Positions 26,683 to 36,211 of a stretch of DNA of 64,000 nt are shown piece by piece. This DNA comes from Rahnella aceris (GTDB lineage Bacteria > Pseudomonadota > Gammaproteobacteria > Enterobacterales > Enterobacteriaceae), in NCBI RefSeq assembly GCF_011684115.1, contig NZ_JAADJV010000003.1, positions 1 to 64,000 of the forward strand. Direction: 5' to 3'. The notes below the pieces were generated by a model. The model made no database searches, was not told the DNA's origin, and saw only the letters and a list, made by a program, of their open reading frames with translations. The translations under genes and the position numbers were made by a program. Position 1 is the stretch's first letter. Each line of letters begins with the position of its first letter.

Positions 26683-27724
26683 AGCGCCGTCATTGCTCAC
26701 CACGGAGGTACCGCGTGTCAGCAGGTCGCAGGCAGAAAATATTGCTGCGCAGGTTTACGGGCTGGAAGGCAAAGCGGAGGTGCTGGGCGGCGAACGCGAC
26801 AGCAATTTTTGCCTGACCACGGGGCCTGGCCACGCTTACATGTTGCGGTTTGTTAATCCGGCGGAAGTGCCCGCAGAAGTGGCTTTCCAGACCGCCATTC
26901 TCAGCCATCTGGCGATACGCGACAGCCAGTTGCCGGTGCCACGGTTGCAGGAAAGTCGCCACGGTGAACTTACGCCGCAGGTGACGGTTGACGGACAAAT
27001 GCTGACACTGCGTGCCGTCAGTTATCTGCCCGGTATCGCGCAATATCAGGTGTCGCGTTCAGCGGTGCTGATGCGGGAAATTGGCGACACGCTGGCACGG
27101 CTGGATATCGCGCTGAGCGATTTTAACCATCCCGGCGCACAGCGTGATCTGCTGTGGGACATCAGCGACATGTCACGCCTCGAGGGCTGGTTAACGCAAC
27201 TCACTGACCCTGAGCAGCGCCGCACCATTACCCGCGTGCTGGAAACCCACCGGCAAAAAGTGGTTCCGGCCAGCCAGCGGTTGCGCAGACAAGTGATCCA
27301 CAATGACCTGAATGCCCATAACGTTCTGGTAAACAGCGCTGATCCGCAGCGTCTCGCGGGCATTATTGATTTCGGTGACGCCCTTCACGCGCCCCTGATT
27401 AACGAACTGGCTACCGCCCTGGCTTATCAGCTCGATAGCGACGGCGACGATCTTTTCCTCTATTGCCGTCCGATGATTGCTGCGTATACCGCGCGTTTGC
27501 AACTCACCGGTGCCGAGCTGGATGTTTTACCGGAACTGGTGGCGTCACGACTGGCGCTGAGTCTGCTGATTGCCCAGCATCGTGCGGTGCTGTATCCGCA
27601 AAACCGTGATTATATTTTGCGTAATCAGGTGCATGCATGGGGAAGTTTATCGCGTCTGATGGCGCTGCCGTTTTCGCAGACTGACCTGATATTTCGTCAG
27701 TCATGCGCGTTTGAACAGAAATAA
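26675..27724 (+). CDS. APH-fold small-molecule kinase, hydroxylysine kinase-like
   Basis: 349 residues. The N-terminal lobe has the P-loop-like GGERDSNFCL (about 36-45), matching the GERDxNF motif of hydroxylysine kinase (HYKK). The catalytic loop is VIHNDLNAHNVLV (HxDxxxxN) and the metal site is GIIDFGD. HYKK uses GTP or ATP to phosphorylate the side-chain hydroxyl of 5-hydroxylysine. Placed between an SDR and a phospho-lyase-like enzyme, it should phosphorylate an amino alcohol. An aminoglycoside-resistance role is unlikely in this context. Confidence 0.82.
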   Translation: MSEAPSLLTTEVPRVSRSQAENIAAQVYGLEGKAEVLGGERDSNFCLTTGPGHAYMLRFVNPAEVPAEVAFQTAILSHLAIRDSQLPVPRLQESRHGELTPQVTVDGQMLTLRAVSYLPGIAQYQVSRSAVLMREIGDTLARLDIALSDFNHPGAQRDLLWDISDMSRLEGWLTQLTDPEQRRTITRVLETHRQKVVPASQRLRRQVIHNDLNAHNVLVNSADPQRLAGIIDFGDALHAPLINELATALAYQLDSDGDDLFLYCRPMIAAYTARLQLTGAELDVLPELVASRLALSLLIAQHRAVLYPQNRDYILRNQVHAWGSLSRLMALPFSQTDLIFRQSCAFEQK

Positions 27725-27735
27725 GAGGCCGTTAT

Positions 27736-28995
27736 ATGCTCACTCCGAAACAGGTTTTAGAAGGTCGTCAGCAATTTCTTGGCGGCGGTTACCGGCTGTT
27801 TTATCAGGAACCGCTGCATGTGGTGCGCGGCGAAGGCGTCTGGTTATATGACAGCGAAGGGCGGCGCTATCTGGATGCTTACAATAATGTTGCGTCTGTC
27901 GGTCATTGCCATCCGGCGGTGGTTGAAGCCATCACCACGCAGGCCGCGCAACTCAATACACACACGCGTTATCTGAATGATGCGATTGTCGAATTTGCTG
28001 AAGATTTCCTGACCGAGTTTCCTCCTGAGCTGCGCAACCTGACCATGACCTGCACCGGCAGCGAAGCCAACGATCTGGCGCTGCGTGTCGCACGACAAAT
28101 TACCGGCGGGCAGGGCGTTATTGTGACGAGCTGGGCGTATCACGGTGTGACCAGCGCGCTGGCAGAACTTTCCCCCTCGCTTGGTGACGGGTTTGAGCAA
28201 GGCAAAAATGTCTGGCTGACTGATGCGCCGGACACGTTCCGCCATCCCGGCGTATTCTCTGCGGGCGTGGAGCGCGCGCTGGAAGAAATGAAACACGCGG
28301 GCGTGAAACCGGCGGCGCTGTTAGTGGACACGATTTTCTCCAGTGATGGTGTATTCAGCCCGGACCCGCTGGACATGCAGCGCGCCGTCGGGCTGGTGCG
28401 TGCGGCGGGTGGATTATTTATCGCAGACGAAGTGCAGCCCGGTTTTGGCCGTACCGGCAGCCAGCGCTGGGGATTCGCCCGCTACGGCGTGACGCCTGAC
28501 CTGGTCAGTCTGGGCAAACCGATGGGTAACGGTCATCCGGTCGCCGGGCTGGTCGGCAGACCGGAACTGTTCGCGGAATTTGGCCGCCGTCAGCGCTATT
28601 TCAATACTTTCGGCGGTAACCCGGTTTCCTGCCGCGCCGCGCATGCCGTTTTACAGATTTTGCGTCGTGAAGAGTTGCAGCAGAATGCGCAGATGACCGG
28701 CGCAATCTTGCGTGAAGGGCTACAAAAACTGGCGCAACGTTATCCGGTCATCGGCGATGTACGCGGCGACGGTTTGTTTATCGGTGTGGAACTGGTGAGC
28801 GATCAGCGCAATACGCCTGCGCCGGAACTGGCGGCATTTATCGTCAATGAAATGCGCCAGAAACAGGTTTTGATTAGTGCTACGGGACCGGCGGCGAATG
28901 TCCTGAAAATTCGCCCGCCGCTGGTCTTCCAGCCGGAACACGCGACGCTGTTGCTGCAAACACTGGCAAGCGTGCTGGCGGAGATGCCGGGATAA
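27736..28995 (+). CDS. Class-III PLP enzyme, amino-alcohol-phosphate phospho-lyase-like
   Basis: 419 residues. Class III fold: CTGSEANDLALRVARQITG, ADEVQPGFGRTGSQRWGF and the PLP Lys in SLGKPMGNGHPVAGLVG. GKPMGNGHPVA, then YFNTFGGNPVSC, IGDVRGDGLFIG and VLKIRPPLVF closely follow human ETNPPL/PHYKPL, which eliminate phosphate and ammonia from phosphoethanolamine or 5-phosphohydroxylysine. This reading fits the kinase 12 nt upstream better than a transaminase. Predicted product: an aldehyde. A weak hairpin (29001-29024) follows. Confidence 0.82.
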   Translation: MLTPKQVLEGRQQFLGGGYRLFYQEPLHVVRGEGVWLYDSEGRRYLDAYNNVASVGHCHPAVVEAITTQAAQLNTHTRYLNDAIVEFAEDFLTEFPPELRNLTMTCTGSEANDLALRVARQITGGQGVIVTSWAYHGVTSALAELSPSLGDGFEQGKNVWLTDAPDTFRHPGVFSAGVERALEEMKHAGVKPAALLVDTIFSSDGVFSPDPLDMQRAVGLVRAAGGLFIADEVQPGFGRTGSQRWGFARYGVTPDLVSLGKPMGNGHPVAGLVGRPELFAEFGRRQRYFNTFGGNPVSCRAAHAVLQILRREELQQNAQMTGAILREGLQKLAQRYPVIGDVRGDGLFIGVELVSDQRNTPAPELAAFIVNEMRQKQVLISATGPAANVLKIRPPLVFQPEHATLLLQTLASVLAEMPG

Positions 28996-29267
28996 GGAAC
29001 GCACATTTGCGAAACCGAATGTGCTATAGAATTCAGGAACATCGGCTATCCGCGTAATGTATGCGCCTTTAGCTGATGAGGTACTGAATGTCGGGTCTTG
29101 AATGTAGCGATTTAAAAATCTTAGTCAATTCATAACAAAAACAGAGTTAACTCTTTATCAAAAAGATCTTTGTTGAAGACCTGGTGAGTGGTATTTTAAA
29201 ATCACATGAGGGAATTATAAATTACTTGAATGTATTAAGAATGTGATGGTTACTCAGGGAGTAAAGA

Positions 29268-30392
29268 ATGATTTATTCAAGTTGGAAGTGGGTAGTATTA
29301 CTCCCGTTACTTACAAAACCTGTTTCATTTGTTTTATTTGGTGGTGTGGTCTCTTCACTTATTATTTTCCCTTTATTGTACAGCCAGGATGTTCAGGAGT
29401 GGAAAGGCAATATTAATAACATTCAAAATATGGGCAGCTTTTATGATTCAGATAATTTGCAAGGAGATATCTCAGCAGGAAACTATATCAGGAATCCTTC
29501 ACAATACACTGAGGTGCAAGTTAAGACTTTACTGTTCTCTAAGTCAGGAAATCCGCAAGAATGTAACGCCAAAATCCGAGAGTTTTTAACTTCAGTCAAA
29601 GAAATACAGCCTCATAATATTCCCGTTGTATTAAATAAAGTGTGTGCTAATCGTGGATTTGCTATCGGAAGGTTTGCTGATGAGAATACCATCATTTCTA
29701 TTTTACCCTTGCATGATAAAGGCTACAGTTTAGTCGGGGTTAAAATACGTAAATACTCCATTCTGGGAAAACCCGCTTTCTCGAAATCTATAATGAATTT
29801 TTCGAACGTCTGGCCTGCATTAATTATTATCATTTTATCGATGGTTATTAGCTATTTACTGTCATTAATAGCAGGAGGATATCTCCGGGTCCTCAATGAA
29901 TATGCATCTAAAGATGGATTAACAGGATGTTTACGAAGGGAGGCATTTTACGCGAAAGCAAGTTACGAATTAGAAAAATCCAAGAAAAATAATGTGCCTT
30001 TTAGTGTTTTAGTGATCGACCTTGATCATTTAAGAGACGTGAATAACACCTATGGCCATGCCAAAGGTGATACGGCTATTTCTCTGATTGCTGAAACAAT
30101 ACTTAAGAGCTTACGTGGAACTGACTTTGTTGGCAGGGTGGGAGGCGATGAATTTATCGTTATACTTAAAGATACCACACCTGCAGATGCATTATTAATC
30201 GCAAACAGGATCCGTCATTCAGTGAAGAGTTTAAAACTTGATGATTTATCTTTATCAGTAAGTATCGGTATCTCTCAGTGTGAGAAACAGAATGCAACAT
30301 TACAAGAAATCATTTCTAAAGCCGATACGAATCTCTATCTGGCAAAGCGTCAGAGAAATGAAGTTGTTTTTGAAAATGATATCCTCAGGTAA
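29268..30392 (+). CDS. Membrane diguanylate cyclase (GGDEF)
   Basis: 374 residues. TM1 (about 18-40) and TM2 (about 180-205, WPALIIIILSMVISYLLSLI) enclose a periplasmic sensor region of about 140 residues with two Cys (PQEC, NKVC). The cytoplasmic GGDEF domain (about 215-370) has KDGLTGCLRR, the active-site GGDEF and an upstream RxxD (RGTD) inhibitory site, so it should make c-di-GMP and be product-inhibited. AGGGAG precedes the ATG. The gene is visibly more AT-rich than its neighbours, which suggests separate acquisition. No EAL domain is nearby. Confidence 0.9.
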   Translation: MIYSSWKWVVLLPLLTKPVSFVLFGGVVSSLIIFPLLYSQDVQEWKGNINNIQNMGSFYDSDNLQGDISAGNYIRNPSQYTEVQVKTLLFSKSGNPQECNAKIREFLTSVKEIQPHNIPVVLNKVCANRGFAIGRFADENTIISILPLHDKGYSLVGVKIRKYSILGKPAFSKSIMNFSNVWPALIIIILSMVISYLLSLIAGGYLRVLNEYASKDGLTGCLRREAFYAKASYELEKSKKNNVPFSVLVIDLDHLRDVNNTYGHAKGDTAISLIAETILKSLRGTDFVGRVGGDEFIVILKDTTPADALLIANRIRHSVKSLKLDDLSLSVSIGISQCEKQNATLQEIISKADTNLYLAKRQRNEVVFENDILR

Positions 30393-30547
30393 TTTCTGTT
30401 GTTACAGTATGCCAGATACTGCTGGCTGATGTTTTCTTCTATGTGTCAAATAAATGCGATTTCACTTAATACATTAAAAAGAGTCCGCGAGATAATCTCA
30501 GACCCCCTGAATACCCTTTTTTCTCAGCGCATACGTTAGCACGCACG

Positions 30548-31222
30548 CTACAGGACTTTGCGACTTACGCTCAGAAACTCGACCATCTTCTGGCTGCCGT
30601 CGAGAATGTCTTCCTGAATGGCACGCCTGGCGGTTGCGCCGTCGCCTTTACGCAGTGCAATCAAAATCTCTTCGTGATGTTCAATGGCCATACGTTGTGA
30701 GAAATGAGCATAAGCCTGTGCAATCAGCGGGCCGGTGCGCATCCATAAACTGTCGATGAAATTGCTTAAAAGGGGCATCCGCGCACTTTGTGAGAGCATC
30801 AGATGGAACTCGCTGTTGAGGCGCAGTGCTTCGGGCAAATCTTCGCTGCTGATGGCTTTGCGGTTATCTTTAATATTCTGCGTAATCCGTTGCAACTCAT
30901 ATTCCGTTACCGATTGCGCTGCTTTCTCCGCCCCGAGACCTTCCAGTTCCAGCCGTAAGGTGCGAATTTCCTGATATTGCTGTTCATCGAGCTGCGGTAC
31001 GCGGATGTCTTTCGGGGTACGCATTTCCAGCGCCTGTTCTTTGGCCAGCTGTAAAATCGCATCCCGCACCGGCGTGACACTGGTACCCACCTGTTCGGCC
31101 AGTTCGCGGATACGTAAACGATCATTAGGTTTCAGGCGGCCGGTAATCAGTGCCTCGCGCAAGGTGGCGTAAACGCTGCTGCCCAGATAGGCGTGATTAA
31201 TTGAGTTGATGGGATAATTCAA
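30548..31222 (-). CDS. GntR/FadR-family (FCD) regulator
   Basis: A GntR winged helix (LREALITGRLKPNDRLRIRE, then LAEQVGTSVTPVRDAI) is followed by an all-helical FCD ligand domain (about 95-220). The frame is open to an ATG at 31294, but that ATG overlaps the TGATGCATCA operator and lies upstream of a TATAAT -10 at 31283-31288. TTG at 31222 with GGTGA 4 nt before it is a better start (224 residues). It probably represses the amine import and kinase/lyase operons and itself; the ligand is likely a pathway amine or aldehyde. Confidence 0.82.
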   Translation of the reverse strand: MNYPINSINHAYLGSSVYATLREALITGRLKPNDRLRIRELAEQVGTSVTPVRDAILQLAKEQALEMRTPKDIRVPQLDEQQYQEIRTLRLELEGLGAEKAAQSVTEYELQRITQNIKDNRKAISSEDLPEALRLNSEFHLMLSQSARMPLLSNFIDSLWMRTGPLIAQAYAHFSQRMAIEHHEEILIALRKGDGATARRAIQEDILDGSQKMVEFLSVSRKVL

Positions 31223-31282
31223 AAGTTCACCGTAGCAATGAGAGTGCGCATACCCGGAGTTGGGAAGAGGCCGTGGAAAACG

Positions 31283-31303
31283 ATTATACAACATGATGCA
31301 TCA
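31283..31303 (-). promoter_or_regulatory. Autoregulated promoter of the GntR gene: TATAAT plus TGATGCATCA
   Basis: On the minus strand a perfect -10 (TATAAT, plus-strand 31283-31288) lies 5 nt downstream of TGATGCATCA (31294-31303). The palindrome occupies the spacer between -35 and -10, a classic repressor position. The -35 is weak. Confidence 0.7.
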
Positions 31304-31397
31304 AATGTGAGGATGGCGGGGGCAGCCTTTTCTTTCTTTTGAAGCGACTGCCTGGCCAGATATCATGCTGACCAGGCAGGGTTATTACATGACCAGC

Positions 31398-32855
31398 TTA
31401 ACTTCCTGCTTCCTGCGGAGCAGGGTCATCCTGCAAGTGCTTTTTAAAGTGTTTCTCAATCTGTTCTAACGTTTTACCCTGCGTTTCAGGCGCAAAGATA
31501 ATGGCAAATATTCCGCCTGCGACACCGATGGCGGCAAAGCAGAAGAATGACATCGTCAGCCCGATAGACTCCAGCATGATCGGGAACATAAAGGCGATGG
31601 AGAAGTTGGTCATCTGCATGGCAAATACCGATACGCCGTTAGCCATGCCGCGGATGCGCATCGGGAACATTTCCGACAGCAGCAGCCAGGTAACAGGCGA
31701 CAACGCGCCCTGCTGGAAGCACAGGAAAATCAGCATACCGCCAAGTACCAGATAGCTGCGAACCGCATCGGGATGACCGTTGACAGTTTCCGGCATCAGC
31801 CAGGTGACTAATCCGATGGCAAGCAGCGTCAGGGTACAGCCGATCTGACCGGTCAGCAGCAGCGGACGGCGCCCGAAACGGCTGAGCAGCATGATGCCCA
31901 CAAACGTCATGATCACTGAGATGACCCCGTTGGCGATAGTCGCCATCAGAGACGCATTAGTGCTTAACCCCGTGGCCTGCAACATGGTCGGTGCGTAGAA
32001 CATAATGGTATTCACGCCGGAGAGTTGTTGCAGCATGGCGATACCAATCCCCAGAAACACCAGACGTTTCATCCACACGGAGATAGTCTTCTGGCGGCGG
32101 GAATGCTTCTCGCTTTTGGAACTCATGGAACTGCGGATCTCGCTCAGCTCTTTCTCTACTCTGCCTGCCTTACGGGTACGCTCCAGCACGTCACGCGCTT
32201 CGCGATAGCGGCCGTGCATGGCATACCAGCGCGGAGTATCAGGCAGGAAAAGCATCCCGACCCACAGCACCACGGCCGGAACGCAGGCGACACCCAGCAT
32301 CCAGCGCCAGGTGGTTTCGCCACCCCACACTTCGTTGATGGCCGCATTACTGGTATACGCAATCAGCTGGCCGGAGACGATCATCAGTTCCTGTAATGTA
32401 ACGAACTGCCAGCGGCGATGAGAGGGGACGATTTCCGCGATATAGATGGGCACAATCGCTGCCGCGCCACCGACTGCCAGCCCCAGAATAAACCGGCAGA
32501 TAATCATTATCACGACGTTGGGCGCCGTGGCACAACCGAGCGAACCGGCCATAAAGATCAGTGCCATCACCAGAATGACTTTCTTACGCCCGAAACGGTC
32601 AGCCACGCGACCAGCACAGACTGCACCCACAGCCGAACCCAGTATCAGGAAGCTGGTGACCATCCCGGTTGTTAACGATGTCAGATGCAGATCGTGCTTC
32701 ATGAACAGCAAAGCACCGGCAATCACCCCGGTATCGTAGCCAAAAAGTAAGCCACCCAGGGTGGCAATAAAGGCAATTACTTTCACCAGCGGTTCGGTCG
32801 GTTGCGAGGCTTTCGCCGCATCATCCCGACCGCCACTGTTTATTTTCTCACTCAC
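31398..32855 (-). CDS. MFS sugar:proton symporter (sugar porter family)
   Basis: 485 residues with 12 membrane segments. Sugar porter signatures: FGYDTGVIAGALLF in TM1, GRVADRFGRKKVI in the first cytoplasmic loop, LLSRFGRRPLLL in the second half, and PETQGKTLEQIE at the end. Relatives carry galactose, arabinose, xylose or myo-inositol; the substrate is not fixed by sequence. A CRP site lies 38 nt upstream of the ATG, so carbon control is likely. It is a single gene. Confidence 0.88.
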   Translation of the reverse strand: MSEKINSGGRDDAAKASQPTEPLVKVIAFIATLGGLLFGYDTGVIAGALLFMKHDLHLTSLTTGMVTSFLILGSAVGAVCAGRVADRFGRKKVILVMALIFMAGSLGCATAPNVVIMIICRFILGLAVGGAAAIVPIYIAEIVPSHRRWQFVTLQELMIVSGQLIAYTSNAAINEVWGGETTWRWMLGVACVPAVVLWVGMLFLPDTPRWYAMHGRYREARDVLERTRKAGRVEKELSEIRSSMSSKSEKHSRRQKTISVWMKRLVFLGIGIAMLQQLSGVNTIMFYAPTMLQATGLSTNASLMATIANGVISVIMTFVGIMLLSRFGRRPLLLTGQIGCTLTLLAIGLVTWLMPETVNGHPDAVRSYLVLGGMLIFLCFQQGALSPVTWLLLSEMFPMRIRGMANGVSVFAMQMTNFSIAFMFPIMLESIGLTMSFFCFAAIGVAGGIFAIIFAPETQGKTLEQIEKHFKKHLQDDPAPQEAGS

Positions 32856-32892
32856 AGATGCTCCCTAATCATTACTTTTCTTATGGTTTTTG

Positions 32893-32908
32893 TGTGACTC
32901 ATGTCACA
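32893..32908. promoter_or_regulatory. CRP site, TGTGA-N6-TCACA
   Basis: TGTGACTCATGTCACA matches both CRP half-sites perfectly, 38 nt upstream of the MFS sugar transporter start. It may also act on the plus-strand side. Confidence 0.7.
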
Positions 32909-33134
32909 CATTATAAATCTAACGCATAATCCGGATATTGAAAGGAAACGGGAAAAATGAAGGGAAACGAAGGCTGGTGGCGCTGAATTTAACGGGGGAA
33001 ATGTTACTTTTTTGTGACGAGATATTCGTAAAAGTGATTAGTAATGCTTAACAAATAAACATCAAGAATGTCAGGCTCCATCAAACGATGATGAAACCTC
33101 TATTCTTACCTAAAAGTGAGTCACCGCGGCATAA

Positions 33135-34235
33135 TTGTGGCGAACGTACCGCGCGCGGCTCGACGCTGCTGGCCACCATATCCAGCTTTCCGCAGGCAGC
33201 ACGCTTTTCACCACATTTATCCTGATGTATGCCGCTGACAGCCTGAATACGCAGGAAAAATGGCGCGTTGCAGTACCTGCCATGTTGCTGGCTTTTGTCG
33301 CCGGTGCGCTGGGCCTTGTCGCTTCAACCGCGCATCTGGGCTATCCGCTGAATGCCTTTCATGCACTGAGTCATATCAGCAGTTCCTGGCTGAGCCGGGA
33401 AATCGTTTTCGCCAGTCTCTATCTCGGTATTCTGGGGTTGACCAGGCTGATCGGGCTGGTAGCAAAACGCGTCGTGACTTCTCTTCTGCTGCTCGCTTCT
33501 CTTTTGGGCCTGATTGATCTCTTCTGCATGAGCGCGATTTACGCTCATACGTCTGTCGCGACCTGGATGCACATCAATACTAACGTGATGTTTTACCGCG
33601 CTGACCGGCTGGTGATGCCGCTGACTCGCGTTGCGCCCTGTACTGAAGAATTGCTGATGTGGCACAGCGAATACGGCATCCGTTTTGTTGAGATGAAAGC
33701 GGAAAGCGCGGCTGGCTGGTTTCAGGCCATCGCCACGCTGAATGTTCGCCTGAAACGAATGCAGGAACCGCTGTGGAATATTGTGCCACCGTCCCGGCAA
33801 ACGATGAACGGTTCACGCCGCCGGTGGTTGCATCTTAAAAACGAAGGCGCTTCTGCCGGTAACGTACCTGTCGGGCGTCGGTTCAGGCGCGCCCGTTTTA
33901 CACAGATCAGTGAATATCACGTTGATCTCGATAAACACCGTTGCGTACTCTGCGGCGCCTGTAGCCGTGTCTGTCCCGAACAAGCCATCCGCCTGGATAA
34001 TCTGGCATTAACGCTGGATCCTGTGAAATGTACCGGTTGTGGCAACTGCGAGGCGGTGTGCTTTGATGGCGCTATCTCCGTATCCGCGCGTGAAAACAGT
34101 GAAAGTACGTTAACCGTTTCCAGGCTTGAACAAGCACAATGCCGGGTGTGTGGCTGCATATTTCCCGCCTGGTCTGCGCAGGATAATGAATGTGCGGTAT
34201 GCCGCCGCCATGCTTTTGGAATGCGTGAGGCCTGA
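33135..34235 (+). pseudogene. DmsC-ferredoxin chimeric frame (probable rearrangement product)
   Basis: Residues about 18-150 look like a DmsC-type quinol-oxidising anchor (TASTAHLGYPLNAFHAL region, several membrane helices), but the usual first residues (MHELPL-like) and the second half are missing. After an unrecognised middle part, residues about 265-330 form a two-cluster ferredoxin (CVLCGACSRVCP, CTGCGNCEAVC) and the tail has CRVCGC and CAVC pairs. The only start is a TTG without a ribosome site. A deletion fusing two pieces of a dms-type operon explains this best; a real fusion protein cannot be excluded. Confidence 0.6.
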
Positions 34236-34432
34236 AATGAACATCCCGGCGGGACTGCGTTACACTACAGAGATAATTTTTGGCTCAAATTTTATGCTTT
34301 CTGCCGAAAACGAGCCTGTTTTCGGGTCAGAGAACTCTGTTTACACGGCGAAGAAGCGTCAGGTTTTGCCTGAAACGGCGCAAACCTATATTCTATCGGC
34401 CAATTTACTGAGACAGTTGCAATGAGGTCTAT

Positions 34433-35629
34433 ATGATTATCAAACCACGCATCCGTGGCTTTATCTGTGTTACTGCCCATCCGGAAGGTTGCAAGGCGAA
34501 CGTTAAAGAACAAATCGACTACGTTACCGCGCAAGGCAAAATCGCAGGCGGTCCGAAAAAAGTCCTGGTGATCGGTGCTTCTACCGGTTACGGCCTCGCT
34601 GCCCGCATCTCAGCTGCTTTTGGTTCTGACGCAGCAACGCTGGGTATCTTCTTCGAACGTCCGGGCGATGAATCCAAAACCGCCACTGCGGGCTGGTACA
34701 ACTCAGCCGCATTCGAAGAATTTGCCGATGCCAAAGGTCTGTACGCAAAAAGCATCAACGGCGATGCGTTCTCTGACGAAGTGAAGCAAAAGACCATTGA
34801 GCTGATCAAACAAGATTTGGGTCAGGTTGATCTGGTGGTTTACAGCCTGGCTGCGCCACGTCGCACCCATCCTAAAACCGGTGAAGTGTTCAACTCCACC
34901 CTGAAACCAATCGGTAAGCAAGTCACTATTCGCGGCATCAACACCGACAAAGAAACCATCAACGAAACCACGCTGGAACCGGCAACCCCTGAAGAAATCG
35001 CGGGCACCGTTGCAGTGATGGGTGGCGAAGACTGGCAGATGTGGATCGACGATCTGAAGGCTGCCGGTGTGCTGGCCGAAGGCGCGAAAACCACGGCGTT
35101 CACCTATCTGGGTGAAGAAGTGACGCAGGACATTTACTGGAACGGTTCTATCGGTGAAGCCAAGAAGGATCTGGACAAACGTGTTCTGGATATCCGTAGC
35201 ACACTGGCAGAGCAGGGCGGCGACGCACGCGTTTCCGTACTGAAAGCCGTTGTGACGCAGGCGAGTTCTGCTATCCCGGTGATGCCGCTGTACCTGTCAC
35301 TGTTGTTCAAAGTGATGAAAGAGAAGGGCACTCACGAAGGTTGTATCGAGCAGGTTTACGGTCTGTACAAAGACAGCCTGTATGGCGCTGAGCCGCTGGT
35401 CGACAACGAAGGCCGTCTGCGCGCTGACCTGAAAGAGATCGCGCCAGAAGTGCAGGCTGAAGTGGGTAAACTGTGGAATGAAGTCACCAACGATAACATC
35501 GCGGAACTGACTGATTTTGCAGGCTACAAAAGCGAATTTATGCGTCTGTTCGGCTTTGGCCTGAACGGTGTTGATTATGCTGCCGACACCAATCCTGACG
35601 TGAAAATCAAACATCTGATCCAGATGTAA
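34433..35629 (+). CDS. fabV: Enoyl-ACP reductase FabV
   Basis: 398 residues, normal for FabV. It begins [20 protein letters not shown]. The NADH-binding stretch is [16 protein letters not shown]. The catalytic Tyr-x8-Lys is in [13 protein letters not shown], the FabV spacing that separates it from FabI. It reduces trans-2-enoyl-ACP in the last step of fatty-acid elongation. FabV enzymes are known for tolerance of triclosan. It is a single gene with its own terminator (35657). Confidence 0.95.
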   Translation: MIIKPRIRGFICVTAHPEGCKANVKEQIDYVTAQGKIAGGPKKVLVIGASTGYGLAARISAAFGSDAATLGIFFERPGDESKTATAGWYNSAAFEEFADAKGLYAKSINGDAFSDEVKQKTIELIKQDLGQVDLVVYSLAAPRRTHPKTGEVFNSTLKPIGKQVTIRGINTDKETINETTLEPATPEEIAGTVAVMGGEDWQMWIDDLKAAGVLAEGAKTTAFTYLGEEVTQDIYWNGSIGEAKKDLDKRVLDIRSTLAEQGGDARVSVLKAVVTQASSAIPVMPLYLSLLFKVMKEKGTHEGCIEQVYGLYKDSLYGAEPLVDNEGRLRADLKEIAPEVQAEVGKLWNEVTNDNIAELTDFAGYKSEFMRLFGFGLNGVDYAADTNPDVKIKHLIQM

Positions 35630-35656
35630 TCTGATTTAGCGTACAGAGATTATGCG

Positions 35657-35694
35657 AACCCGCATCTGCCGAAAGGTGGGTGTGGGTTTTTTAA
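35657..35694 (+). terminator. Terminator after fabV
   Basis: Imperfect stem from AACCCGCATCTGCC to GGTGGGTGTGGGTT with a GAAA loop, followed by TTTTTT. Confidence 0.65.
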
Positions 35695-35753
35695 TGTTTA
35701 GTAGATTTCAAAAAGCCACTTTGAAAGCGGCTTTTATAATCAGATAGCTAAAC

Positions 35754-36056
35754 TCAACCGTATTTTTTGGCGAAGTTTTCATCTGAATCGCACAGATAAA
35801 TAATGAATTCAATGAATGCAATTATTGAAGGAATAAACGTCCAGCAGAAGATGAGGTATAAGAACCCTTGCCCGATTTTACCCAGATAGAACTTATGAAC
35901 ACCAAAACCACCCAGGAAGAAAGCTAACAACGCTGCAGCAACCCTGCTTTTAGTCCCCTGAGGATTAATACTTTGAGTGGCGCCACAATGAGGGCATGAT
36001 TTAGCCGACTCGTGGATCTCCTTTCCGCATCCTCTACAAAAAACCATAGATCCCAT
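35754..36056 (-). CDS. Zinc-ribbon plus TM2-domain small membrane protein
   Basis: 100 residues. An N-terminal zinc ribbon (CRGCG and CPHCG, about residues 7-26) precedes a TM2 domain with two membrane helices: AALLAFFLGGFGVHKFYLG and FLYLIFCWTFIPSIIAFIEF, then LCDSDENFAKKYG. The ATG at 36056 has AAGGA 7 nt upstream. TM2 proteins are common and of unknown molecular function. Single gene. Confidence 0.85.
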   Translation of the reverse strand: MGSMVFCRGCGKEIHESAKSCPHCGATQSINPQGTKSRVAAALLAFFLGGFGVHKFYLGKIGQGFLYLIFCWTFIPSIIAFIEFIIYLCDSDENFAKKYG

Positions 36057-36211
36057 TTCTATTTCCTTACATGTTATTATTCGGACTAATCTTACCCGTA
36101 ATTATCATTAAGAAAAAGAGAATGATGATGCTCCAGGCTGATGGGGCGGCGCTCCACCCGTGTACCGCGCGGCCAGTGAATGGTCTTCAATATGCTTTCT
36201 CATCAATAAAT

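Noticed and set aside
26675..27724. Aminoglycoside phosphotransferase (resistance gene)
   Set aside because: The APH fold is shared, but the GERDxNF motif and operon with a phospho-lyase-like enzyme and SDR point to a metabolic kinase.
27736..28995. Ordinary acetylornithine or GABA transaminase
   Set aside because: The GKPMGNGHPVA and FGGNPVSC stretches match phospho-lyases of the ETNPPL/PHYKPL type and a kinase gene is directly upstream.
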